DNA from: Wocania_A sp964021735
Lineage (GTDB): Bacteria > Bacteroidota > Bacteroidia > Flavobacteriales > Flavobacteriaceae
Length of the DNA: 6,344 bases
Assembly: GCF_964021735.1 (NCBI RefSeq)
Contig: NZ_CAXIBN010000181.1
Location: forward strand, 1-6,344
Reading direction: 5' to 3'
The translations under genes and the position numbers were made by a program. The notes under the pieces are model-generated. The model had not been told where the DNA came from, did no database searches, and was given only the letters and a program-made list of their open reading frames with translations. This document shows, in pieces, positions 1-5,377 of this stretch. Numbering within the stretch: position 1 is the stretch's first letter; each line of letters opens with the position of its first letter.

Positions 1-156
1 TTTAAGAAAACTTCCTTTAAAATGCTTCATAGCGTAATCTAGATTAATATCAGCATCTAACTCGTTAGCCATGTCAACAAATACCTGATTCCCTATGGTT
101 TCACTATCTACTAATACGCCATCACAATCAAAAATAACACATTTATATGTTGACAT
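1..156 (-). CDS. HAD-family hydrolase, N-terminal fragment (cut by window edge)
   Basis: Reading from the ATG at 156 to the window edge gives 52 codons without a stop. The protein begins with a hydrophobic strand leading into FDCDGVLVDSE (residues 9-19). This is motif I (DxD) of the haloacid dehalogenase superfamily: D10 would be the nucleophile that forms the phospho-aspartate, and D12 the general acid/base. The DGVLVDSE form and the helical sequence after it resemble subfamily IA enzymes with a helical cap, such as beta-phosphoglucomutase or phosphoglycolate phosphatase-like proteins. The cap, the other catalytic motifs and the C-terminus lie outside the window, so the substrate cannot be stated. 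The start codon lies only 3 bp after the stop of the upstream dehydrogenase gene, so it is almost certainly translated from the same mRNA. The superfamily call is firm; any narrower name would be a guess. Confidence 0.88.
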   Translation of the reverse strand, partial: MSTYKCVIFDCDGVLVDSETIGNQVFVDMANELDADINLDYAMKHFKGSFLK

Positions 157-159
157 AAT

Positions 160-840
160 TTACGGCGTAGAATTAGAAACCTGCAACAATTTTCCATTAT
201 AATATTTGTTTCCGTTTAATGAAAAATAAAAAATATACTGTGCCATTTCTAAGGCTGTTGTTGGTGCTTTATAACCTGGAAATGCTTCTTCAAGCATTTC
301 GGTTTGTACAGCTCCTAAAGCTAAAACGTTAAAGGAAATACCTTCTTCTTTATACTCTTCGGCAAGTAATTCTGTTAAAGTAATTACTGCGCCTTTACTT
401 GAGCTATATGCTGCTAGTCCTGGAAACTTCAAACTACCTTGTACACCTCCCATGGAGCTTATTGTAACTACATGACTACCGCTTGCCATAAAAGACAAAA
501 CTACACGTGTCATTTCTGCAACTCCAAAAACGTTGGTTTTATACACTTGTTCAAAATCTGTTATTGATGTATCTGCAAATGGTTTATTTAATAATGTTCC
601 TGCATTATTTATTAATACATCAACCTTTTGCCAATTTACTTTTATAAAAGTCTCTACTTTAGTGTATGCTTTAACATCAGATAAATCAAAAGGTATCGAA
701 TTTACATTCTTCAACTTTAAAGCTTTTATAGGCTTATCGTTCCGCGAAAGCGCCAACACATGGTGTCCTGCTTTTGCAAACAACTGTACCAACTCGAAAC
801 CTATACCTCTACTCGTTCCTGTAATTATTATGTTACTCAT
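160..840 (-). CDS. SDR-family NAD(P)-dependent oxidoreductase
   Basis: A 226-residue classical short-chain dehydrogenase/reductase, near the family's usual length of about 250. The Rossmann nucleotide-binding motif TGTSRGIG is at residues 7-14. FDLSD (51-55) matches the adenine-contacting segment, NNAG is at 78-81, and N103 is the structural/catalytic Asn. Serines S128/S129, then Y145 and K149 in YSSSK, complete the Ser-Tyr-Lys active site. Basic R33 after the second strand, together with R11, suggests a preference for NADP(H); this is inference. The substrate is unknown: SDRs reduce or oxidise many carbonyl and hydroxyl groups, and the substrate loop is not diagnostic. The protein is predicted cytoplasmic, with no signal peptide. 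The ATG at 840 overlaps the end of the M28 peptidase gene by 8 bp (shared ATGAGTAA), and the HAD gene follows after 3 bp. This indicates translational coupling in a three-gene operon, but the three products do not point to a known pathway. Confidence 0.93.
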   Translation of the reverse strand: MSNIIITGTSRGIGFELVQLFAKAGHHVLALSRNDKPIKALKLKNVNSIPFDLSDVKAYTKVETFIKVNWQKVDVLINNAGTLLNKPFADTSITDFEQVYKTNVFGVAEMTRVVLSFMASGSHVVTISSMGGVQGSLKFPGLAAYSSSKGAVITLTELLAEEYKEEGISFNVLALGAVQTEMLEEAFPGYKAPTTALEMAQYIFYFSLNGNKYYNGKLLQVSNSTP

Positions 841-1843
841 CGTTCATTTTTATTTCCTGTTTTGGTGCATTTATCATACCTTCTAAAGCAGGAATCATCA
901 CATTTATAAAATTGGTCATGTGCTTAAAATCCATTTTATCCGCTTCGTCATCTACATGATGATAATAATCAAAGTTTGTAAAATCGAATGTTGAAATGGC
1001 GTGCGCTGGTTTCTTAAAAGCTTTATAAAATGGATAATTATCTGACCTCATAAATAGCTGAAACTCTTTAGCCTTTGGGAAAAATCCAATAACTTCTTTT
1101 TCGCCATATTCATTTAACTTTTCGCCTAAATTAGATTTTTCGTAACCTGACATATATGCCATAATTTCTTCCTTTGCTCTAGGTACACCAATCATTTCAA
1201 AATTTATCATGGTATATAAATTTAGGTTTTCCTTTTTAAGTCTTTTGGCTAAATGACCAGAACCTTTTAAACCCATTTCTTCAGCTGAATATAATGTAAA
1301 AAGAATACTTCTCTTATTATTCTTGACCTTAGAAAAATATTTTGCCCATTCCATAACTGCAACTGTACCAGAAGCATCATCATTTGCGCCGTTTGCAATA
1401 ACATCTCCATTAACGGCTTTTCCGTTACCAATATGATCGTAATGTGCTCCTAGAATAACAAACTCTTTTTTTAATTCTGAGTCATTCCCTTCTATGTAAC
1501 CAATAATATTATAACCCACAATATCTTTTAAATTAAAACTATCTCTATAGGTTTTAAAATAAGGTTCTATATTGTTTTTTTTGAAATAGTTTTCAATAAA
1601 GACTGCTGCTTTTTCTATGCCTTTGCTACCTGTGCTTCTGCCTTCTAATTCATCTGAAGCTAAAAACTCTAAACTTTCCTTTACATTTTTTTCTAAAACT
1701 GGAGATATATTATCAGTTTTATAAGCAACTAACTGTGTTTCCTCTTTAACCTGATTTATATTAGTTTCTGTTTGAATTATTTTTTTTTGCGATCCACAAC
1801 TTAAAAGTACAGATACAACTATAATAGTTAAAACTTTTTTCAT
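833..1843 (-). CDS. M28-family zinc metallopeptidase, predicted lipoprotein
   Basis: A 336-residue protein starting with a lipoprotein signal peptide: KK at 2-3, a hydrophobic core, and lipobox LLSC with the lipidated Cys at 16. A polar linker follows, then an M28 (aminopeptidase Y/PSMA-like) catalytic domain from about residue 50 to 325. Predicted residues of the two-zinc site, by family motifs, are H134 (in AHYDH), bridging D155 (GANDDASG), general base E188 and ligand E189 (SAEE), E216 (NFEMIG) and H295 (YYHHVDD). Family members usually have Asp at the E216 position. RSDNYPF at 267-273 is also typical. The likely role is release of N-terminal amino acids from peptides in the cell envelope; specificity is not readable. 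No acidic export signal follows C16, so it may stay periplasm-facing (inference). It is the first gene of an operon with the overlapping SDR and then HAD genes, separated from pdhC by a terminator. There is no Shine-Dalgarno, only A-rich sequence before the ATG. Confidence 0.93.
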   Translation of the reverse strand: MKKVLTIIVVSVLLSCGSQKKIIQTETNINQVKEETQLVAYKTDNISPVLEKNVKESLEFLASDELEGRSTGSKGIEKAAVFIENYFKKNNIEPYFKTYRDSFNLKDIVGYNIIGYIEGNDSELKKEFVILGAHYDHIGNGKAVNGDVIANGANDDASGTVAVMEWAKYFSKVKNNKRSILFTLYSAEEMGLKGSGHLAKRLKKENLNLYTMINFEMIGVPRAKEEIMAYMSGYEKSNLGEKLNEYGEKEVIGFFPKAKEFQLFMRSDNYPFYKAFKKPAHAISTFDFTNFDYYHHVDDEADKMDFKHMTNFINVMIPALEGMINAPKQEIKMNDE

Positions 1844-1871
1844 GTCTTTATATTTATTGTTTTTTAATGGT

Positions 1872-1879
1872 CACATTTA
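1872..1879 (-). promoter_or_regulatory. Weak candidate -7 element for the M28-SDR-HAD operon
   Basis: On the minus strand this reads TAAATGTG, one mismatch from the Bacteroidota -7 consensus TAnnTTTG. It ends 28 nt before the peptidase ATG. No TTTG-like -33 element is present at the expected distance. The call rests mainly on position: downstream of the terminator, and at the same distance from its ATG as the better pdhA element. Confidence 0.3.
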
Positions 1880-1961
1880 ACGTCATTAATAATCATTTCG
1901 CTTTGTGATTAAATTTTTAGCCATAAATGTTTCATTTAATGAATTTTAAAAATCTAAAGAT

Positions 1962-1996
1962 AAAAAACCTGCTTCAATTATTATGAAACAGGTTTT
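1962..1996 (-). terminator. Intrinsic terminator after pdhC
   Basis: The outer stem is 8 perfect base pairs (1964-1971 with 1989-1996, AAAACCTG/CAGGTTTT). After one C/A mismatch comes a 4-bp inner stem (1973-1976 with 1984-1987) and a 7-nt loop. On the minus strand the hairpin runs into six consecutive T's (1967-1962), the layout of a Rho-independent terminator ending the pdhA-pdhC transcript. The plus-strand side is also T-rich (1993-2003, one G), so it could work in both directions, but no plus-strand gene approaches it here. Confidence 0.85.
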
Positions 1997-2017
1997 GTTT
2001 TTGTTACTATTCTAAAA

Positions 2018-2039
2018 ACCCTTCGACTGCGCTCAGGGT
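2018..2039. repeat. GC-rich imperfect palindrome, probable dispersed intergenic repeat
   Basis: ACCCT at 2018-2022 pairs with AGGGT at 2035-2039 around the core TCGACTGCGCTC. The element is strikingly GC-rich for this AT-rich intergenic region and begins 11 bp beyond the pdhC stop codon. From memory, elements of this form (CCCTTCGACTGCGCTCAGGG, usually followed by TGACA as here) recur between genes in many flavobacterial chromosomes. Only one copy lies in this window, so its repetitive nature cannot be shown from the sequence. On the minus strand the 5-bp stem is followed by five T's, so it could also act as a first, weaker terminator or as 3'-end protection for the pdhC mRNA. Confidence 0.6.
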
Positions 2040-2049
2040 GACAATTAAA

Positions 2050-3711
2050 TTACACCAACATAGTTACAGGGTTTTCAATATACCCTTTTAATGTTTGAAG
2101 GAATTGCGCTCCTGTTGCACCATCAACCGTTCTGTGATCGCAAGCTAAAGATAATTTCATAGTATTACCCACTACTATTTGACCGTTTTTAACTACTGGC
2201 TTTTCAACAATATTTCCAACAGAAAGTATCGCAGAATTTGGTTGATTAATTATAGATGTAAATGTATCTATACCAAACATACCTAAGTTAGAAACCGTAA
2301 ACGTACTGCCTTCCATGTCGCCAGGTGTTAGTTTTTTATTTCTAGCTTTTCCTGCAAGGTCTTTAACTGCTGCACCTATTTGAGGTAAACTTTGCTCGTT
2401 TGCAAACTTAACAACAGGCACAACTAATCCGTCAGGAACTGCAACCGCAACACCAATATGTACGTGATTATTTAAACGCATTTTATCTGCAAACCATTGT
2501 GAGTTAACTTGTGGGTGTTGCTTTAATGCTAAAGCACAAGCTTTAACAATAATGTCGTTATATGAAATTTTAGTATCTGGAATAGAGTTGAATTGTGCTC
2601 GGAATGCTATAGCATTTTCCATATCGAACTCCACACTCAAATAGTAATGAGGAGCTGTAAATTTAGAATTTGTTAATGCTTTAGCAATAGCTTTACGCAT
2701 TTGAGAATTGGTAACATCTTCAAAATCTTCTTGACCAGTTGGCACGAATTTATCAACTGAAGCTGCGGATGAAATAGCAGGCGTAAAGTTTTCAACATCA
2801 CTTTTTACAATACGTCCGTTTTCACCAGTACCACTCACCTGAGATAGATTAATCCCTTTTTCTTCAGCAATCTTTTTTGCCAAAGGCGAAGCAAATAATC
2901 TTCCGTTTGATGAGGAAGCAGAAACTTGTTTTTGAGGTTTCTCAGTAGCACTAGAAGATACAGCTTTTTCTTGCTTTGGCGCTTCAGCTTTTTCAACTTT
3001 AGGAGCTTCTTCAGTTTTTTCAACACCAGAATCCACTTTAAAATTTCTAGCTACATTTGAAACATCGGTTCCTGCTGGACCAATAATTGCTAATAGCGCA
3101 TCTACTTTGGCTGATTCACCTTCTTGCAAACCTATTTCTAATAGTGTACCCGATTGGAATGATTCAAATTCCATAGTGGCTTTATCGGTTTCAATTTCTG
3201 CTAAAATATCGCCTTCTTCAACTGTATCGCCTACTTTTTTTAACCATGTTGCCACAGTACCCTCTTCCATAGTATCACTTAAACGTGGCATAGTTACAAC
3301 TATAACACCTTCTGGCAGTTCGACTTTGCTCACTGACTCTTCTTTATCGTTAGACACGTCGTCCTGATTGCTATCGTGAGCACTCTGCTGAGTAGCATCC
3401 TCTTTCTTTTCTTCTTTTTTCGCTTCTGCAGAAGCGTTACCATTTCCATTTAACAATGCAGAAATATCTTCGCCTTCATCTCCAATAATCGCTAAAAGCG
3501 CATCTACTTTTGTAGTTTCTCCTTCTTGCACGCCTATATGAAGCAATGTACCTTCATTAAAAGACTCAAATTCCATAGTAGCTTTATCGGTTTCAATTTC
3601 AGCTAAAATATCGCCTTCTTCTACCTTATCACCTACTTTTTTTAACCAAGCTGCAACCGTACCTTCTTCCATGGTATCGCTTAAACGTGGCATATTTACT
3701 ACTATTGCCAT
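2050..3711 (-). CDS. pdhC: Pyruvate dehydrogenase complex E2, dihydrolipoamide acetyltransferase
   Basis: A 553-residue E2 core subunit. It accepts the acetyl group made by E1 on swinging lipoyl arms and transfers it to CoA, giving acetyl-CoA in the cytoplasm. Two lipoyl domains (about residues 2-78 and 136-212) each carry the ETDKA motif, with lipoylated lysines K43 and K177. They are joined by flexible Ala/Glu/Lys/Ser-rich linkers (about 88-134 and 219-268). The peripheral subunit-binding domain that docks E1/E3 spans about 272-309 (ASPLAKKIA, GTGENGRI). The acyltransferase domain runs from about 330 to the end and contains DHRTVDG, with catalytic H526 and D530. Its ATG is 3 bp after the pdhA stop codon, and the pairing with an E1-alpha gene supports a pyruvate rather than 2-oxoglutarate complex. 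The two lipoyl domains are unusually alike (65 of 76 residues identical by hand alignment). A palindrome and a terminator follow the stop codon. Confidence 0.96.
   Translation of the reverse strand: MAIVVNMPRLSDTMEEGTVAAWLKKVGDKVEEGDILAEIETDKATMEFESFNEGTLLHIGVQEGETTKVDALLAIIGDEGEDISALLNGNGNASAEAKKEEKKEDATQQSAHDSNQDDVSNDKEESVSKVELPEGVIVVTMPRLSDTMEEGTVATWLKKVGDTVEEGDILAEIETDKATMEFESFQSGTLLEIGLQEGESAKVDALLAIIGPAGTDVSNVARNFKVDSGVEKTEEAPKVEKAEAPKQEKAVSSSATEKPQKQVSASSSNGRLFASPLAKKIAEEKGINLSQVSGTGENGRIVKSDVENFTPAISSAASVDKFVPTGQEDFEDVTNSQMRKAIAKALTNSKFTAPHYYLSVEFDMENAIAFRAQFNSIPDTKISYNDIIVKACALALKQHPQVNSQWFADKMRLNNHVHIGVAVAVPDGLVVPVVKFANEQSLPQIGAAVKDLAGKARNKKLTPGDMEGSTFTVSNLGMFGIDTFTSIINQPNSAILSVGNIVEKPVVKNGQIVVGNTMKLSLACDHRTVDGATGAQFLQTLKGYIENPVTMLV
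3070..3297 (-). repeat. Lipoyl-domain direct repeat, copy 2 (within pdhC)
   Basis: Encodes residues 139-214 of E2. It aligns without gaps, at an offset of exactly 402 bp, with the copy at 3472-3699. By hand count 65 of 76 residues are identical, and the DNA contains two identical 20-nt runs separated by a single difference, around the lipoyl-lysine codon. It reflects an internal domain duplication. Confidence 0.9.
3472..3699 (-). repeat. Lipoyl-domain direct repeat, copy 1 (within pdhC)
   Basis: Encodes residues 5-80 of E2, the N-terminal lipoyl domain, and is the partner of the copy at 3070-3297. The differences between copies lie mostly in surface positions and the C-terminal edge (for example N51/Q185, E53/S187, H58/E192), while the segment around the lipoyl lysine is identical. 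Confidence 0.9.
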
Positions 3712-3714
3712 AGC

Positions 3715-4713
3715 TTATAATTTATGTTGTATAAATGGATAATCTTCTTGCTCGTAAACGGCATCGTACATCACATTCTTTTCTGGGAATGGAGATTCTT
3801 CTGCAAATTTTTCGCATTCTGAAACTAAAGCTTTAACGCGTTTGTCAATCACTTTAATATCTGCTTCAGTAGCATATTTCTTTTCAAGAATAACATCTTT
3901 CACTTGTGTAATAGGATCTATTTTTTTGTATTCTTCAACCTCTGCTTTCGTTCTATAATGCTGTGCATCACTCATAGAATGTCCTCTGTAACGATATGTT
4001 TTAAGTTCTAAAAATGTTGGTCCATCACCACGACGCGCACGCTGTATGGCTTCATCAAATGCTTCTGCAACCTTTATTGGATTCATCCCGTCTACGGGTC
4101 CACAAGGCATTTCGTAACCTTTACCAAGCTTCCAGATTTCTGTATGATTTGCTGTTCTCTCTACCGAAGTTCCCATTGCATACCCATTATTTTCGCAAAC
4201 GAATACTACTGGAAGTTTCCAAAGCATAGCTAAATTAAAGGTTTCGTGTAAAGAGCCCTGTCTTGCAGCTCCATCACCAAAACAACATAAGGTTACACCA
4301 TCTACACCATGATATTTATCGCCAAAAGCAATACCTGCGCCTAAAGGAATTTGTCCTCCAACAATACCATGACCACCATAAAAACGATGTTCTTTTGAAA
4401 AAATATGCATTGAACCACCTAAACCTTGAGAAGTCCCTGTTGCTTTTCCGTAAAGCTCAGCCATAACTCGCCTAGGATCTACACCCATGCCTATGGGTTG
4501 TACATGGTTACGATAAGCTGTAATCATCTTATCTTTAGTCAAATCCATAGCATGTAAAGCACCTGCTAAAACTGCTTCTTGACCGTTATATAAATGAAGA
4601 AACCCTCTAACTTTTTGTTGTATATATACTGCAGCTAATTTGTCTTCAAATTTTCTCCAGAACAACATATCTTCATACCATTTTAGGTATACTTCCTTAG
4701 TTATTTTTTGCAT
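3715..4713 (-). CDS. pdhA: Pyruvate dehydrogenase E1 component, alpha subunit
   Basis: A 332-residue thiamine-diphosphate enzyme subunit. With E1-beta it decarboxylates pyruvate and transfers the acetyl unit to the lipoyl arms of E2. The ThDP/Mg2+ motif opens with GDG at 146-148 and closes with NN at 175-176 (ENNGYAMGTS). Other E1-alpha hallmarks are YRNH (67-70), GGSMH (99-103), GGHGIVGGQIPLGAG (113-127) and the active-site loop YRGHSMSD (242-249) with H245. The length fits a bacterial heterotetrameric E1-alpha; the beta part is not fused and is not encoded in this window. YRGHSMSD and the adjacent E2 gene favour pyruvate over branched-chain oxo acids. The ATG at 4713 has no Shine-Dalgarno, and a -7-type promoter lies just upstream. 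The stop codon is 3 bp before pdhC. As no strong terminator follows cdd, some read-through from cdd is possible. Confidence 0.96.
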   Translation of the reverse strand: MQKITKEVYLKWYEDMLFWRKFEDKLAAVYIQQKVRGFLHLYNGQEAVLAGALHAMDLTKDKMITAYRNHVQPIGMGVDPRRVMAELYGKATGTSQGLGGSMHIFSKEHRFYGGHGIVGGQIPLGAGIAFGDKYHGVDGVTLCCFGDGAARQGSLHETFNLAMLWKLPVVFVCENNGYAMGTSVERTANHTEIWKLGKGYEMPCGPVDGMNPIKVAEAFDEAIQRARRGDGPTFLELKTYRYRGHSMSDAQHYRTKAEVEEYKKIDPITQVKDVILEKKYATEADIKVIDKRVKALVSECEKFAEESPFPEKNVMYDAVYEQEDYPFIQHKL

Positions 4714-4741
4714 TAGTAGCGTTAATTTAATAAACGAATAA

Positions 4742-4749
4742 CAAAAGTA
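4742..4749 (-). promoter_or_regulatory. Candidate Bacteroidota -7 promoter element of pdhA-pdhC
   Basis: The minus strand reads TACTTTTG, an exact match to the Bacteroidota primary-sigma -7 consensus TAnnTTTG. It ends 28 nt before the pdhA ATG, within the 89-bp cdd-pdhA gap. The expected -33 position holds a T-run rather than a clear TTTG, so strength is uncertain. The position supports independent transcription of the PDH genes. Confidence 0.55.
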
Positions 4750-4802
4750 ACACTTTAGTCATTAATGAAAAAACTGAAAATAGTAAATTTTAAACGAAAA
4801 CG

Positions 4803-5285
4803 TTATAGTACAGATTTATCAAATACTAGTGGTAGTAAATTTGCTAAAGAATTAGATTTTACTACTTTCCCTGTTTCTCCCATAAAATAAATTTCTATTG
4901 GTGTATCTTGTTTAACTTCGTATTCTGCAATAGCTTGTCGGCATGCCCCACATGGTGGAATTGGGCTTGTAGTTTTATTCTTTTTAGAACCTGCCGTAAT
5001 AGCCATTCTTATTATTTTTGTGTTTGGATATTTTGCACCCGCATAATAGATAGCTGTTCTTTCTGCACATAACCCAGATGGATATGATGCGTTTTCTTGA
5101 TTACTTCCTGTAACTATTTCATTATTATCTAAAAGAATCGCTGCCCCTACATAAAAATTTGAATATGGCGCATAGGCTTTTTCTCTTGCCTCAATGGCTT
5201 TTTGCATTAATTTTATGGTATCTTCTGGTAACTCGTTTAAATCTTCAAAAACGTAAAGTGTGGATTCTATTTTTACTTCCTTCAT
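4803..5285 (-). CDS. cdd: Cytidine deaminase
   Basis: A 160-residue protein of the small, homotetrameric cytidine deaminase type, which hydrolyses cytidine and deoxycytidine to uridine and deoxyuridine plus ammonia for pyrimidine salvage in the cytoplasm. Zinc ligands are C73 (in CAER), C112 and C115 (PCGAC). E75 is the proton-shuttling catalytic Glu. The nucleoside-binding stretch SNQENAS (61-67) contains N62 and E64, which contact the ribose, and YSNFYVGAA (41-49) is the conserved N-terminal signature. The all-cysteine zinc site marks the tetrameric class rather than the dimeric E. coli type. It is somewhat longer than the usual 130-140 residues because of an N-terminal extension of about 25 residues. 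The ATG at 5285 lies downstream of the porV terminator, so cdd needs its own promoter. The gap to pdhA is 89 bp. Confidence 0.96.
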   Translation of the reverse strand: MKEVKIESTLYVFEDLNELPEDTIKLMQKAIEAREKAYAPYSNFYVGAAILLDNNEIVTGSNQENASYPSGLCAERTAIYYAGAKYPNTKIIRMAITAGSKKNKTTSPIPPCGACRQAIAEYEVKQDTPIEIYFMGETGKVVKSNSLANLLPLVFDKSVL

Positions 5286-5313
5286 AAATTATTATAATGA
5301 ATTCGTTGAAAGA

Positions 5314-5321
5314 CTAATATA
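5314..5321 (-). promoter_or_regulatory. Weak candidate -7 element of cdd
   Basis: The minus strand reads TATATTAG, one mismatch from TAnnTTTG, ending 28 nt before the cdd ATG. It lies between the porV terminator and cdd, where a promoter is needed. No -33 element is visible at ideal spacing; the nearest TTG upstream is 23 nt away, inside the terminator hairpin. Confidence 0.3.
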
Positions 5322-5324
5322 AAC

Positions 5325-5354
5325 AAAAAACTATTGCTTTGAGGCAATAGTTTT
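5325..5354 (-). terminator. Intrinsic terminator after porV
   Basis: A perfect 11-bp stem (5327-5337 with 5344-5354, AAAACTATTGC/GCAATAGTTTT) with a 6-nt loop. On the minus strand it ends in six T's (5330-5325), then G and three more T's. It lies 23 bp beyond the porV stop codon and would end the porV transcript before cdd. Confidence 0.92.
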
Positions 5355-5377
5355 AATAGAATTATAGATGTTATAAT

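Noticed and set aside
533..886. Open frame of 117 codons on the plus strand
   Set aside because: It lies antisense across the SDR gene and the end of the peptidase gene, has no recognisable motif, and its composition follows from the real genes.
1955..1962. TATCTTTA on the minus strand as a promoter for the peptidase operon
   Set aside because: It overlaps the end of the pdhC terminator, would give a leader of more than 110 nt, and has no -33 partner. The box at 1872-1879 is better placed.
2835..3026. Lys/Leu-rich 63-codon frame on the minus strand
   Set aside because: It is an out-of-frame reading of the Glu/Lys/Ala-rich linker of E2; the repeated KKLK pattern is a frame-shift artefact of that linker.
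3107..3367. Plus-strand frame of 86 codons, Ser/Thr-rich
   Set aside because: Antisense shadow of the second lipoyl domain and its linker in pdhC.
3070..3699. Direct repeats considered as a possible repeat array or CRISPR-like structure
   Set aside because: There are only two copies, both fully coding, and they match lipoyl domains.
4014..4466. Two plus-strand frames (4014-4229 and 4263-4466), His-rich
   Set aside because: Antisense shadows of pdhA. The His codons arise opposite codons of conserved Gly, Met and Trp-rich stretches, and the sense-strand protein is unambiguous.
4793..4804. Small palindrome AACG-AAAA-CGTT after cdd as a terminator
   Set aside because: A 4-bp stem with no continuous T-tract on the minus strand is too weak to call; it also overlaps the cdd stop codon.
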